Shown here: positions 19,532-28,689 of the stretch, piece after piece | Numbering within the stretch: position 1 is the stretch's first letter | Layout: each line of letters begins with the position of its first letter | Assembly: GCF_014526325.1 (NCBI RefSeq) | Contig: NZ_JACNMJ010000006.1 | Span: forward strand, 1 to 64,000 | Reading direction: 5' to 3' | From: Psychroserpens algicola | GTDB lineage: Bacteria; Bacteroidota; Bacteroidia; Flavobacteriales; Flavobacteriaceae | DNA: 64,000 nt | Program-made: the position numbers and the translations under genes | Notes under the pieces: model-generated | The model's input: the letters and a program-made list of their open reading frames with translations, nothing else | Database searches by the model: none | Told to the model about the DNA's origin: nothing

Positions 19532-19551
19532 TTTACATTATTTCATTGGCA

Positions 19552-19559
19552 CAAATGTA
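19552..19559 (-). promoter_or_regulatory. Candidate promoter for the HTH/CPBP unit
   Basis: TACATTTG on the minus strand matches TAnnTTTG. A TTA lies about 18 bp further upstream in place of the -33 TTG. The leader would be about 16 nt. Confidence 0.45.
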
Positions 19560-19666
19560 AAGCACTATACTCGTTTTTAACACGTCATTTAGGTGTCACC
19601 TATCTGTCAGTTACTGTATTTACGAGGGTTTTAGCAAATATATTATTTTCAAGTATAACATACAGA

Positions 19667-19697
19667 TAAAAAAAAGACCAATCGTAGGATTGGTCTT
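19667..19697 (-). terminator. Intrinsic terminator after asnB
   Basis: AAGACCAATC (19674-19683) and GATTGGTCTT (19688-19697) form a perfect 10-bp stem with a 4-nt loop. T-run follows on the minus strand. It lies 29 bp after the asnB stop. Confidence 0.9.
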
Positions 19698-19726
19698 CGT
19701 ATCATTCATAATGAGCTGTTTTTCTT

Positions 19727-21397
19727 TTATATTTTAATATAGGCTTTATCATGCACGTTAGCAATAGCTCTACCAGAAGGGTCATTCATATTTTTAAAGG
19801 CTTCATCCCATTCTAATGCTGTTGCTGTGCTACAGGCTACACTAGCTTCTTGCGGTACACTTAACGCTGCTGCATCACTTGGAAAATGTCCTTCGAAAAT
19901 CGTTCTGTAATAGTACTCTTCCTTATTTAGAGGTGTATTAATCGGAAAACGGAATTTGGCATTTTCAATTTGCTCATCTGTGACTTCTGCTTCTACTAAT
20001 TCTTTTAGCGTATCAATCCAGCTGTAACCTACACCATCACTAAATTGCTCTTTTTGCCTCCAGGCTACGCTTTCAGGAATCATATCTTCAAAGGCTTTAC
20101 GTACTACCCATTTTTCCATACGCTCGCCATTAATCATTTTATCTTTAGGGTTAATACGCATAGCCACATCCATAAATTCTTTATCTAAAAACGGCACACG
20201 ACCTTCAATTCCCCAAGCGGCTAAACTTTTGTTTGCTCTGAGACAATCATACATGTGTAATTTATCTAGTTTACGAACGGTCTCATCATGAAATTCTTTA
20301 GCATCTGGTGCTTTATGGAAGTATAAATAGCCGCCAAAAATCTCATCGGCTCCTTCTCCTGATAATACCATTTTTATTCCCATAGATTTGATGACTCTTG
20401 CCATTAAATACATTGGTGTTGACGAACGGATAGTTGTGATATCGTAAGTTTCTATATTATAAATCACATCTCTAATCGCATCAAGACCTTCTTGAATTGT
20501 AAATTTTATTTCGTGATGAACAGTTCCAATGTGATCTGCAACTTTCTTTGCAGCAGCTAAATCTGGCGACCCTTCCAAGCCTACAGAAAATGAATGCAAT
20601 TGTGGCCACCATGCTTGCTCTTTATCATCAGCCTCTATTCGTCTTTCTGAATATTTTTTTGCAATGGCCGATGTTACTGAAGAATCTAATCCGCCAGACA
20701 ATAAAACACCATAGGGTACATCACTCATTAATTGTCTGTGTACTGCATCTTCTAAAGCTTGCTTTACTTCGGCTATACTGGTTTCGTTGTCTTTTACAGC
20801 CTCGTAATCTGTCCAATCGCGTTTGTACCATTTTACAAACTCGCCGTCTTTACTAGACATATAATGTCCAGGAGGAAATAGCTCTATCTTTGTACAGATT
20901 CCTTCTAATGCTTTCAATTCTGAAGCTACATAAAATGTTCCATTTTTGTCCCAGCCAATATACAATGGAATAATTCCCATGTGATCTCTCGCTATAAAAT
21001 ACTCGTCTTTTTCAGAGTCATAAATTGCGAAACCAAAAATACCATTCATATCATCTACAAAGTCAGCACCTTTTTCCTGGTATAATGCTAAAATGACTTC
21101 ACAGTCACTCTCTGTCTGAAAGTCATAATCAGGGAATTGTTTGCGTAATTCTCTGTGGTTATAGATTTCACCATTTGCAGCCAGGATTAATTTTTGATCT
21201 GAACTAAACAAAGGTTGTTTTCCAGAAGCTGGATCTACAATTGCTAATCGTTCGTGAGCTAAAATTGCTTTATCATCACTATAAATCCCACTCCAGTCTG
21301 GACCTCTATGTCGAATGGATTTCGCCATTTCTAATATTTGAGGTCTTAAATCTTCTGATTTTTCCTTGAGGTCGAACGCACATACTATTCCGCACAT
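19727..21397 (-). CDS. asnB: Asparagine synthase (glutamine-hydrolysing), AsnB type
   Basis: Makes asparagine from aspartate, ATP and glutamine. 556 residues, the usual length. The mature N-terminus begins with the catalytic Cys2 (MCGIVCAFD) of the class II glutaminase domain, with RHRGPDWSG, AANGEIYNHRELR and SDCEVILALYQEKG. The synthetase domain has the pyrophosphate loop LLSGGLDSSVTSAIA, LSGEGADEIFGGYLYFHKAP and LRANKSLAAWGIEGRVPFLD. It stands alone with its own terminator; its promoter in 21398-21470 is not clear to me. Confidence 0.96.
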   Translation of the reverse strand: MCGIVCAFDLKEKSEDLRPQILEMAKSIRHRGPDWSGIYSDDKAILAHERLAIVDPASGKQPLFSSDQKLILAANGEIYNHRELRKQFPDYDFQTESDCEVILALYQEKGADFVDDMNGIFGFAIYDSEKDEYFIARDHMGIIPLYIGWDKNGTFYVASELKALEGICTKIELFPPGHYMSSKDGEFVKWYKRDWTDYEAVKDNETSIAEVKQALEDAVHRQLMSDVPYGVLLSGGLDSSVTSAIAKKYSERRIEADDKEQAWWPQLHSFSVGLEGSPDLAAAKKVADHIGTVHHEIKFTIQEGLDAIRDVIYNIETYDITTIRSSTPMYLMARVIKSMGIKMVLSGEGADEIFGGYLYFHKAPDAKEFHDETVRKLDKLHMYDCLRANKSLAAWGIEGRVPFLDKEFMDVAMRINPKDKMINGERMEKWVVRKAFEDMIPESVAWRQKEQFSDGVGYSWIDTLKELVEAEVTDEQIENAKFRFPINTPLNKEEYYYRTIFEGHFPSDAAALSVPQEASVACSTATALEWDEAFKNMNDPSGRAIANVHDKAYIKI

Positions 21398-21627
21398 AAC
21401 TTTAATCTTTATATTATTATATTTTATTCAAATTGATAAGGCAAATATGACACCAGCATTACAATTATAAAACATCAAAACATTAATTGATTACAAATTA
21501 TAACAAAATATATTAATTTTAAGCACATATGAAACTTAAAATAATTAATTATTCATTTTTTATTCTGAAACTGTAAACTTTAACATCAGTTTTCGACTTT
21601 TAGTATAATATTAAGACCATTAGGTTT

Positions 21628-21635
21628 TACCTTTA
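21628..21635 (+). promoter_or_regulatory. Weak candidate -7 element for the 21666 gene
   Basis: TACCTTTA differs from TAnnTTTG in the last base and lies 30 bp before the ATG. No -33 TTG. Low confidence. Confidence 0.25.
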
Positions 21636-21665
21636 TCATATTCACATTAAAACTAAAAACACACC

Positions 21666-22211
21666 ATGAAAACAAAATCAATTATTTCTACAATTGCTAT
21701 GGCATTTTTAATGCTCTTTTCAATTAACACTCAGGCTCAGGATTTTCCGAAGATGGATAAAAGTCCGATGGATGCTGCCGCCTTCCCAACAAGTTATAAG
21801 GATTCAAACAAGTTGATCAAGATTGTTTACAGCAGACCTCAGCTTAAAGATCGTTCATTAGATAAATTAGCTCCAAATGGAGAAGTTTGGAGAACTGGAG
21901 CTAACGAAGCTGCTGAACTTACACTTTACACACCAATGATGTTAGGAAAAACAAAAGTTGCAGCTGGCACTTATACATTTTATGTAATTCCTGGTGAAAA
22001 AGAATGGACTGCTATCATTAGTAAAGACCTTAATGTATGGGGAAGTTATTTTTACAAAGAAGGTAATGATGTTGCACGACTAAAAGTTCCGGTAACTAAA
22101 GGAAAAGAATCACTAGAAGCTTTTTCTATTGCATTTGAAGAAGCTAAAGATGGTGTTCACATGCATTTAGGATGGGATCACGTTAGAGTAGCTGTTCCAT
22201 TCACAAAATAA
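21666..22211 (+). CDS. DUF2911 family exported protein
   Basis: 181 residues with a signal peptide ending NTQAQ. The mature part carries DUF2911 hallmarks: KIVYSRPQLKDRS, PNGEVWRTGANEA, GTYTFYVIPGE, WGSYFYKEGNDVARLKVPV and a terminal LGWDHVRVAVPF. The function of the family is unknown; members are periplasmic or outer-membrane-associated and common in marine Bacteroidota. It ends at a bidirectional terminator shared with the converging queE. Confidence 0.9.
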   Translation: MKTKSIISTIAMAFLMLFSINTQAQDFPKMDKSPMDAAAFPTSYKDSNKLIKIVYSRPQLKDRSLDKLAPNGEVWRTGANEAAELTLYTPMMLGKTKVAAGTYTFYVIPGEKEWTAIISKDLNVWGSYFYKEGNDVARLKVPVTKGKESLEAFSIAFEEAKDGVHMHLGWDHVRVAVPFTK

Positions 22212-22225
22212 TTACAGTTACAAAT

Positions 22226-22259
22226 AAAAAAAAGCTCTGACATTTTCAGAGCTTTTTTT
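22226..22259. terminator. Bidirectional terminator between the DUF2911 gene and queE
   Basis: AAAGCTCTGA (22231-22240) pairs perfectly with TCAGAGCTTT (22246-22255) around a 5-nt loop. A T-run follows on the plus strand and an A-run precedes it, so it can end transcripts from both converging genes. Confidence 0.9.
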
Positions 22260-22260
22260 A

Positions 22261-22901
22261 TTATGGTATGTTTAAATATTTATGAGTTTGTAATGAGACT
22301 TTCCATTTTGGGTTAGCCATAACATAATCGACTATTTGCGGAACAACCTTATCACGCTTACTCCATTCAGGTTGCAAATAAAGGATACACTCTTTATTTA
22401 CTTTTGCTGCCTGCTCCTCGGCAAAACGGAAATCGTCCTTATTATATATAATACATTTCAACTCATTAGCCTTTTCATAAACTTCATCAGTTGGCAACTT
22501 CATTTTTTTGGTGACAAACAAATCCAATCCCAAGTTCCAGATAATTTATAAGCCCCTGAAGTTTCTATATGAGTTTGTACTTGTTTTGCTTTAAGCTGTT
22601 CTGTTAATGGACCCATATCCCACATCAATGGTTCTCCTCCTGTAACCACAATCGTTTTACTGTAAGCTACAGCATTGGCTACAATCTTTTCGGTTTCGGT
22701 AGGTGGATGTAATTCGGCCAGCCAGCTTTCTTTAACATCACACCAATGGCAACCAACATCACAACCTCCAATTCTTACAAAATATGCTGCAGTGCCTTTA
22801 TGATAACCTTCACCTTGAATGGTATAAAATTCCTCCATTAAGGGTAATAGTAAACCTTTATCTATATGTTCTTGTCGTTCTCTTCTAGTCATAGCTTGCA
22901 A
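22261..22901 (-). CDS. queE: 7-carboxy-7-deazaguanine synthase QueE, in two frames joined at an A7 run
   Basis: Radical SAM enzyme that makes 7-carboxy-7-deazaguanine in queuosine biosynthesis. The first frame (22901-22500, 133 residues) has IQGEGYHKGTAAYFVRIGG, the CX3CX2C cluster motif (Cys47, Cys51, Cys54) and VVTGGEP, and stops at TGA right after CCA AAA AAA. The second frame continues the family sequence as MKLPTDEVYEKANELKCIIY down to 22261. One extra A joins them into about 213 residues, a normal QueE length. The junction is A AAA AAA in the correct phase for -1 slippage. Options are programmed frameshifting or polymerase slippage, a real inactivating deletion, or an assembly error in the homopolymer. 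I cannot choose between them from sequence alone. Confidence 0.85.
22503..22509 (-). promoter_or_regulatory. A7 slippery heptamer at the queE frame junction
   Basis: Seven A on the coding (minus) strand, phased as CC A AAA AAA followed directly by an in-frame TGA. This fits the X XXY YYZ pattern for -1 ribosomal frameshifting and is also a typical site of polymerase slippage and of sequencing error. Confidence 0.55.
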
Positions 22902-22979
22902 ATGTATTAAATAGTCGTCAGTATTTAGCAGGTAGTAAACAGTAAATTTAACAATTAGAGTTAATGGTAGATATAACTT

Positions 22980-23426
22980 CTATTTTGCTGCAATAACATC
23001 AATTTCTATTTGGGCACCAACAGCCAAACCCGATGCAGCAAAAGTTGTACGCGCAGGTTTGTTAGGAAAGTATGTTTGATACACTTTATTAAAGGCACTA
23101 AAATCATTGATATCTCTAAGAATTACAGTGCATTTCACCACACGATCAAGTGAAGAATTATGCTGTAGCAATACCGCTTTAATATTTTCAATACATTGCC
23201 TGGTTTCATTTTCTATTCCACCTTTCACCAATGTTCTTGTAGAATGATCCATCCCAACCTGACCTGCAAGAAATAGAAAACCATTAGCTTCAACAACATC
23301 ACTAAATGGCATCTCAGCTTTTTGAGGTTCATGAGATTTGTGAAAACTAATGTCCTGAGAATTTTGTTGACAAGAGATCATTCCGAAGAAAAATAAAATA
23401 ATTATAAAGCAAGATGAATTTTTCAT
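22980..23426 (-). CDS. RidA family protein with lipoprotein signal
   Basis: 148 residues. The N-terminus is a lipoprotein signal (FIIILFFFGMISC, Cys19). The rest is a RidA/YjgF/UK114 domain: VVEANGFLFLAGQVGMD, GGIENETRQCIENIKAVL, ARTTFAASGLAVGAQIEIDVIA. The Arg of the PART motif and the Glu near the end, which bind the imine or enamine substrate in RidA, are kept. Ordinary RidA is cytosolic and removes reactive 2-aminoacrylate; an exported form must have another substrate or role. It is divergent from the HerA-like gene. Confidence 0.9.
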   Translation of the reverse strand: MKNSSCFIIILFFFGMISCQQNSQDISFHKSHEPQKAEMPFSDVVEANGFLFLAGQVGMDHSTRTLVKGGIENETRQCIENIKAVLLQHNSSLDRVVKCTVILRDINDFSAFNKVYQTYFPNKPARTTFAASGLAVGAQIEIDVIAAK

Positions 23427-23482
23427 TTTAGTTGATTTTAAACTTGACTAAAATTACACTATTTTTATGCAAATTTTGAACT

Positions 23483-25021
23483 ATGAGTAGAACGGACGAT
23501 TTTTTAAAAGAAATCACAGACGGAAATACCAACAAAGGCGAATACATTACTTTAGGCTCTGCCATGTTAGATGGGGAAACCTTAACCAACTCCTTTATAA
23601 ATGTACCACTCAAAACCATGAATAGACATGGCTTAATTGCTGGTGCTACAGGTACAGGAAAAACAAAAACATTACAGGTTTTAGCTGAAAATTTAAGCGA
23701 AAAAGGTGTTCCTGTATTATTAATGGACATTAAAGGCGATTTAAGTGGCTTAGCAAAACCGAGTCCAGGTCATCCAAAAATTGATGAACGTCATGAAAAA
23801 ATAGGACTTCCTTTTGAAGCCAAATCATTTCCTGTAGAGGTTATGACATTATCTGAGCAAGATGGTGTAAGACTGAGAGCAACAGTAAGTGAATTTGGAC
23901 CTGTGTTATTGTCTCGTATTCTTGATTTAACTGAAACACAATCTGGTGTTGTTGCAGTGATATTTAAGTACTGTGATGACAACAAACTACCTTTGCTAGA
24001 TTTAAAAGATTTCAAAAAAATATTACAATACGCTACTCAAGAGGGTAAAGAAGAATTTACGGAAGCCTACGGACGAATTTCAACAGCATCAACAGGTGCT
24101 ATTCTTAGAAAAGTTGTAGAATTAGAACAACAAGGTGGCGAGTTATTCTTTGGTGAAACTTCATTTGAAGTTGATGATTTATTACGTGTGGATAATGACG
24201 GAAGAGGTTATATTAATATTATTCGCTTAACCGATATTCAGGATAGACCTAAATTATTTTCAACATTTATGTTAAGCCTTTTAGCAGAGATATACTCTAC
24301 ATTTCCTGAACAAGGTGATAGCGGCAGACCAGAATTAATCATGTTTATTGATGAAGCCCATTTAATTTTTAATGAAGCTTCAAAAGCGCTACTCAATCAA
24401 ATTGAAAGTATTGTTAAACTTATTCGTAGTAAAGGTGTCGGTTTATATTTTGTAACTCAAAACCCTACTGATGTTCCTGAAGCGGTATTAGGACAATTAG
24501 GTTTAAAGGTACAACATGCATTAAGAGCATTTACTGCAAAAGACCGAAAAGCCATTAAATTGACTGCGCAAAATTATCCAGATAGCAAATATTATGATAC
24601 TGCAGATGTACTCACGTCGTTGGGTATTGGTGAAGCGTTAGTTTCAGCATTAAACGAAAAAGGAAAACCAACACCTTTAGCAGCCACAATGATGCGAGCT
24701 CCAATGAGCAGAATGGATGTACTTACCGAAACAGAACTAGGAAGTTTACTTGGGAAATCTAAACTAGCAAAAAAATACAACGAAGACATTGACCGAGAAA
24801 GTGCTTACGAAATGCTCAATAAAAAAATTGAGGTTGCCGAAGCCGAAGAAGCCAAAGAAAAAGCCCGTCAGGAACAAGAAGCACTTAAAAAAGCTGAAAG
24901 TAAAAAACGAGCTTCCCAATCCAGAAGCAGAAGTACCAGACAAAACCCTATTGTTAAAGTTTTGACAAGTCCAACTGTGATTCGAAGCGTTCTTGGTATT
25001 TTAACCAAAATGTTGAAATAA
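23483..25021 (+). CDS. HerA-like ATPase (DUF853 family)
   Basis: 512 residues. Walker A is GATGTGKTKT near 53-62, followed by VLLMDIKGDLSGLAKPSPGH; Walker B is LIMFIDEAHLIF near 287-298. KGVGLYFVTQNPTDVPEAVL and FTAKDRKAIKLTAQNYP complete the HerA/FtsK-type core. The C-terminus is a charged, coiled-coil-like segment (about 440-490) and a basic tail. These proteins are hexameric ATPases probably acting on DNA, but the DUF853 group has no agreed role and has no NurA neighbour here. It is followed by a lipoprotein gene after 38 bp. Confidence 0.9.
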   Translation: MSRTDDFLKEITDGNTNKGEYITLGSAMLDGETLTNSFINVPLKTMNRHGLIAGATGTGKTKTLQVLAENLSEKGVPVLLMDIKGDLSGLAKPSPGHPKIDERHEKIGLPFEAKSFPVEVMTLSEQDGVRLRATVSEFGPVLLSRILDLTETQSGVVAVIFKYCDDNKLPLLDLKDFKKILQYATQEGKEEFTEAYGRISTASTGAILRKVVELEQQGGELFFGETSFEVDDLLRVDNDGRGYINIIRLTDIQDRPKLFSTFMLSLLAEIYSTFPEQGDSGRPELIMFIDEAHLIFNEASKALLNQIESIVKLIRSKGVGLYFVTQNPTDVPEAVLGQLGLKVQHALRAFTAKDRKAIKLTAQNYPDSKYYDTADVLTSLGIGEALVSALNEKGKPTPLAATMMRAPMSRMDVLTETELGSLLGKSKLAKKYNEDIDRESAYEMLNKKIEVAEAEEAKEKARQEQEALKKAESKKRASQSRSRSTRQNPIVKVLTSPTVIRSVLGILTKMLK

Positions 25022-25059
25022 ATAACACCATTAACTAATATATATTTAATCCATTTTTT

Positions 25060-25626
25060 GTGAATACACATTTAAAAAATTTTGCACTACTAATAATCAT
25101 AACTGTAGTAATAGTAAGTTGTTTACCTGAAAAACAACAGGATCCATTTCAAATAAGCAAACAAAATATAGGTCTACTTACCGACTCTACACAGGTTAAA
25201 GATTTAAAATTAGCATTCCCTAACGACTCTATTGTAACTTCAATAAAAGGCGACGAGTTTACTGGTCAGGATAATGATATTGTTATCTATTCAAAAACAG
25301 GAAATAAATTATTAAACTTAACACCTGGTCAGGCGTTAGACTCTACTGCTACGATAAAAAGCATCCATGTTTTAAGTGAAAAATTTAAAACAGATCAAAA
25401 CATTTCGACACTAAGCACATTTAAAGATATTAATGATAATTATAAAATTTCCAGTATTAATAATCTTATTAATTCGGTAGTTATTTCAGTTAATGACATC
25501 AATGCTTCTTTTACTATAGACAAGAAAGAGTTGCCTGCAAATTTGAGGTTTGATATGACGCTGAACATAGAGGCTATTCAAATTCCGGATAATGCTAAGA
25601 TTAAATATTTCATGATACACTGGTAG
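25060..25626 (+). CDS. Lipoprotein of unknown function
   Basis: 188 residues from a GTG start; this start is chosen because it gives a complete lipoprotein signal (FALLIIITVVIVSC, Cys21). The mature part is polar and looks beta-rich (SIVTSIKGDEFTGQDNDIVI, SVVISVNDINASFTIDKKEL). No family is recognised. A weak TATATTTA box lies at 25041-25048. Confidence 0.65.
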   Translation: MNTHLKNFALLIIITVVIVSCLPEKQQDPFQISKQNIGLLTDSTQVKDLKLAFPNDSIVTSIKGDEFTGQDNDIVIYSKTGNKLLNLTPGQALDSTATIKSIHVLSEKFKTDQNISTLSTFKDINDNYKISSINNLINSVVISVNDINASFTIDKKELPANLRFDMTLNIEAIQIPDNAKIKYFMIHW

Positions 25627-25713
25627 AACAAACACTATAGCCTTATACAAGGTTATATTGCATATTTATAATAGACGCAAACAATAATTAAGGGAGAATT
25701 AATAAAATAGTTT

Positions 25714-26076
25714 ATGAAATCGTATAAAATTCAAGACGCTCCTTTTGTTGTTCCTACTACTGACGGAAAGCTCATCGAAGAGCATTTCGGCAATGCAACT
25801 AATAGAGATTCAAAAATAAGTATAGCGCATATGGTTGCTCCAGCTGGTTGGAGTGAGCCATTTCAAACCCCTTTATTTGACGAGTATACTTATATAATCA
25901 AAGGAAAAAAACAATTCATTATTGAAGATGAAACTGTTGTTTTAGAAGCTGGACAATCCATTAAGATTGAAAAAAACACACGAGTACAATACTCAAACCC
26001 TTTTACAGTAGCTTGCGAATACATCTCAATTTGCACACCTGCTTTTTCTATGGACTTAGTAAATAGAGAAGATTAA
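25714..26076 (+). CDS. Cupin domain protein
   Basis: 120 residues, a single small beta-barrel of the cupin type: MVAPAGWSEPFQTPLFDEYTYIIKGK (motif 1 region, about 46-72), then VVLEAGQSIKIEKNTRVQY. Motif 1 lacks the usual His pair (PFQTPLFDEYTYI in place of HxHxxxxE), so metal binding may be altered. The last base of its stop is the first base of the next gene's ATG (26076), so it is translationally coupled to the alpha/beta hydrolase. Confidence 0.75.
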   Translation: MKSYKIQDAPFVVPTTDGKLIEEHFGNATNRDSKISIAHMVAPAGWSEPFQTPLFDEYTYIIKGKKQFIIEDETVVLEAGQSIKIEKNTRVQYSNPFTVACEYISICTPAFSMDLVNRED

Positions 26077-26903
26077 TGAAACAGTTTCTTACAAAATTCA
26101 TAGGTGGGTTTATCAATTTCATTAGTTTATTCTCTCCAAGTGCAGCAGGCAAAATGGCCATTTCACTATTTTCTCGTCCGCGTAGAATTAAATTAAAAGA
26201 ACTTGAAAAAGACTTCTTAATGACAGCTTTTATTGAAGACGTTCAATATGAGCATCTTAATATCATGACCTATCGATGGTTAGGAAAAAAAGAGACTGTT
26301 CTTTTGGCACATGGCTGGGAAAGCAACTCCTATCGATGGAAACCTTTAATTGAAAAATTAAATGCTCTTGACTATAATGTGATTGCTCTTGATGCTCCTG
26401 CTCATGGGAGATCCAGCGGAAAAGTGTTTAATGCAATCATCTATTCTGAATGCATTAATGTTGTCGCTAAAAAGTTCAATGCTAATATTATTGTCGGACA
26501 TTCTGTTGGTGGAATGGCGGCTGCTTTTTTTCAGCAAAAGCATCAATTACCTTCAATACATAAATTGATATTACTAGGAGCTCCTTCTAATTTTGTTGGG
26601 GTTTTTGGACGATATATTGAAATGATGAGTTATAATAAACGTGTAGCCGAAGCCATGAATGCTATCGTTTTAGAGCGTTTTAATCAAGAGCCAGATTACT
26701 TTAATGCCGCTCGTCTTTCTGAACATATAGAAGCTCACGGACTCATAATTCACGATGAACTGGATAAAATAATTCCTTATGGAGATGCTGAAGATTTTGA
26801 CAACTTTTACAAAAACGCAAAACTGGTTACGACCAAAGGTTATGGACACGGTTTAAAATCTGATGAAGTCCACGATCACATTCTCGATTTTATTAAAGCT
26901 TAG
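26076..26903 (+). CDS. Alpha/beta hydrolase
   Basis: 275 residues. The fold is clear: oxyanion-hole HGWESNSYRW, nucleophile elbow GHSVGG with Ser143, an acid Asp in LIIHDELDKIIPYGD, and His in GYGHGLKSDEVHDH near the end. The substrate is unknown. The N-terminus has a hydrophobic stretch (FIGGFINFISLFSPSAAGKM) that may associate with the membrane. It overlaps the cupin gene by one base and is followed after 17 bp by rluF. Confidence 0.9.
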   Translation: MKQFLTKFIGGFINFISLFSPSAAGKMAISLFSRPRRIKLKELEKDFLMTAFIEDVQYEHLNIMTYRWLGKKETVLLAHGWESNSYRWKPLIEKLNALDYNVIALDAPAHGRSSGKVFNAIIYSECINVVAKKFNANIIVGHSVGGMAAAFFQQKHQLPSIHKLILLGAPSNFVGVFGRYIEMMSYNKRVAEAMNAIVLERFNQEPDYFNAARLSEHIEAHGLIIHDELDKIIPYGDAEDFDNFYKNAKLVTTKGYGHGLKSDEVHDHILDFIKA

Positions 26904-26916
26904 TTTTGTATTTTTG
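26901..26916 (+). promoter_or_regulatory. Two overlapping -7-like elements just before rluF
   Basis: TAGTTTTG (26901-26908, which contains the stop codon of the upstream gene) and TATTTTTG (26909-26916) both match TAnnTTTG. They end 5-13 bp before the rluF ATG, so the message could be nearly leaderless. In AT-rich DNA, chance matches are frequent. Confidence 0.35.
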
Positions 26917-26920
26917 AACT

Positions 26921-27685
26921 ATGTCTGAAACTCTAAAACGTATTAACAAATATCTAAGTGAAGTAGGTTATTGTTCACGTCGTGAAGCTGATAAACTTAT
27001 TGATGCTGGACGCGTGACCATAAATGGCGTAGTTCCTGAAATGGGTACAAAAATTGGTCCGAATGACGACGTGCACGTCGATGGAAAGTTGATTAAGAAT
27101 ACTAAAGATGATTTTGTGTATCTCGCTTTTAACAAACCAGTAGGTATCGTTTGTACAACCGACACTCGTGTAGAAAAAGATAATATTATTGATTTTATTA
27201 AGTATCCTAAGCGTATTTTTCCAATTGGGCGTTTAGATAAACCTAGTGAAGGACTTATTTTACTGACAGATGATGGTGATATTGTAAACAAGATTTTGAG
27301 AGCCAGTAATAATCATGAAAAAGAATATATTGTTACTGTTGACAAGCCAATTTCTCAAACGTTTATCAAACGAATGTCTGGTGGAATATATCTAAAAGAG
27401 CTGGATCGAACCACTAAAAAGTGTGACGTCAATCGTATTGACTCAAACACCTTCAGTATTATTTTAACACAAGGCTTAAACCGACAAATTCGTCGGATGT
27501 GTGAGTATTTAACTTATGAAGTTCAAACCTTAAAGCGTGTGCGCATTATGAACATAAGCTTAGATATTCCAGTTGGTGAGTACCGCGAATTAACTTCAGA
27601 AGAGTTTAAAGAATTAAGCAAACTTCTTGAAGACTCTACAAAGGTATATCAATCAAAGTTATCATCTCAAAAGCAAAAAAAGTAA
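26921..27685 (+). CDS. rluF: 23S rRNA pseudouridine synthase, RluF type
   Basis: 254 residues. An N-terminal S4 RNA-binding domain (about 4-60: RINKYLSEVGYCSRREADKL) is followed by the RsuA/RluB/E/F catalytic domain with GRLDKPSEGLILLTDDGD (catalytic Asp106) and LTQGLNRQIRRMCEYL near 186-201. The latter resembles RluF, which modifies U2604 of 23S rRNA. A basic tail ends the protein. It is followed 6 bp later by the LytTR gene, suggesting co-transcription. Confidence 0.93.
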   Translation: MSETLKRINKYLSEVGYCSRREADKLIDAGRVTINGVVPEMGTKIGPNDDVHVDGKLIKNTKDDFVYLAFNKPVGIVCTTDTRVEKDNIIDFIKYPKRIFPIGRLDKPSEGLILLTDDGDIVNKILRASNNHEKEYIVTVDKPISQTFIKRMSGGIYLKELDRTTKKCDVNRIDSNTFSIILTQGLNRQIRRMCEYLTYEVQTLKRVRIMNISLDIPVGEYRELTSEEFKELSKLLEDSTKVYQSKLSSQKQKK

Positions 27686-27691
27686 ACTTAG

Positions 27692-28570
27692 ATGTTTCCG
27701 CAGTTAAAACACATATCTAATACAAAACGAAGTATTCTAATCATAGGAATAGTCGTGTTATTGGCGATTACATTTGAGACCTTTCAACAATTGTATTACA
27801 TCAGGCGTTATGAGCTCGGAGACGGTGTTACCTTTTTTGCCCTTTTAAAAACACAAGCCTATCGCTGGATCATTTGGTTAATGTTATCTTTTATATTAAT
27901 CGGATATATTAGAGTAAGAGTTTCAAGAAAAAAAACGACTCAAAGTATTCTAAAACTTATTGGTTTAATTATCAGTTTAGTGATTATAAATATCTTTATT
28001 ATCGCTTTGAGTAGTGCGCTATTTTCTAATCATACGTTTTCTATAACCGATTTATTTTCTGAATATATTCCGTTTTTCACTTACCAAAAAGCGCCCATAT
28101 ACACACTAGGTTATATAGCGATAAGTATGATTTTATATTTGTATTTTGAAAATGAAAAGCTACAAATTGAAGTCCAAGAACTTTCTGAATTGAAATCAAC
28201 AAACTCAAAGCTTTATAAACAACTAAGTGCCCAAGTTGATGAAAAATCAACCATATTAAATATTAAAATTGGTAATAAACGTAAAATAATTCCTGTTGCT
28301 CACATTTCATGGATTGAAGCCGACGACTACTGTGTAAAAGTACATACCACCAACAGTAAAACCTATACCATGCGTAGTTCATTAAAAGCGCTCGAAGAAA
28401 AATTAAGTGCTAACTTTTTACGCGTTCACAGAAAAGCGATAGTTAATATGGATTTGGCCAAAGAACTACATTTGGCAAATGCTTCAAATGTCATTCTTCA
28501 TGATGACACTAAAATTCCTGTATCTAAAAGTAATTTGAAAACAGTAAAAGACTTTTTAGATCAATATTAG
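27692..28570 (+). CDS. Membrane-anchored LytTR DNA-binding regulator
   Basis: 292 residues. Four hydrophobic segments lie in the N-terminal half (around 13-33, 53-74, 88-110, 133-152), then a coiled-coil-like linker (LQIEVQELSELKSTNSKLYK), then a LytTR domain at about 195-290 with IPVAHISWIEADDYCVKVHT, RSSLKALEEKL and FLRVHRKAIVNM. There is no receiver domain, so it is not a classical response regulator; the membrane part may itself be the sensor. Its direct target may be the adjacent promoter region at 28571-28791, which is inference. Confidence 0.92.
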   Translation: MFPQLKHISNTKRSILIIGIVVLLAITFETFQQLYYIRRYELGDGVTFFALLKTQAYRWIIWLMLSFILIGYIRVRVSRKKTTQSILKLIGLIISLVIINIFIIALSSALFSNHTFSITDLFSEYIPFFTYQKAPIYTLGYIAISMILYLYFENEKLQIEVQELSELKSTNSKLYKQLSAQVDEKSTILNIKIGNKRKIIPVAHISWIEADDYCVKVHTTNSKTYTMRSSLKALEEKLSANFLRVHRKAIVNMDLAKELHLANASNVILHDDTKIPVSKSNLKTVKDFLDQY

Positions 28571-28689
28571 GGTTTTCTTAACTTGCTTTACTGCAAATAA
28601 ATTGCAACTCTCTGCAATAACTCAACAAACTACATTCTTTTTACTTTGCTTTGAAACAGTTGATTTGATTTAGCTATTGGTCTCAATCA

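Noticed and set aside
22336-22551. 71-residue plus-strand frame opposite the 3' part of queE
   Set aside because: Antisense shadow; the minus-strand sequence continues the QueE family instead.
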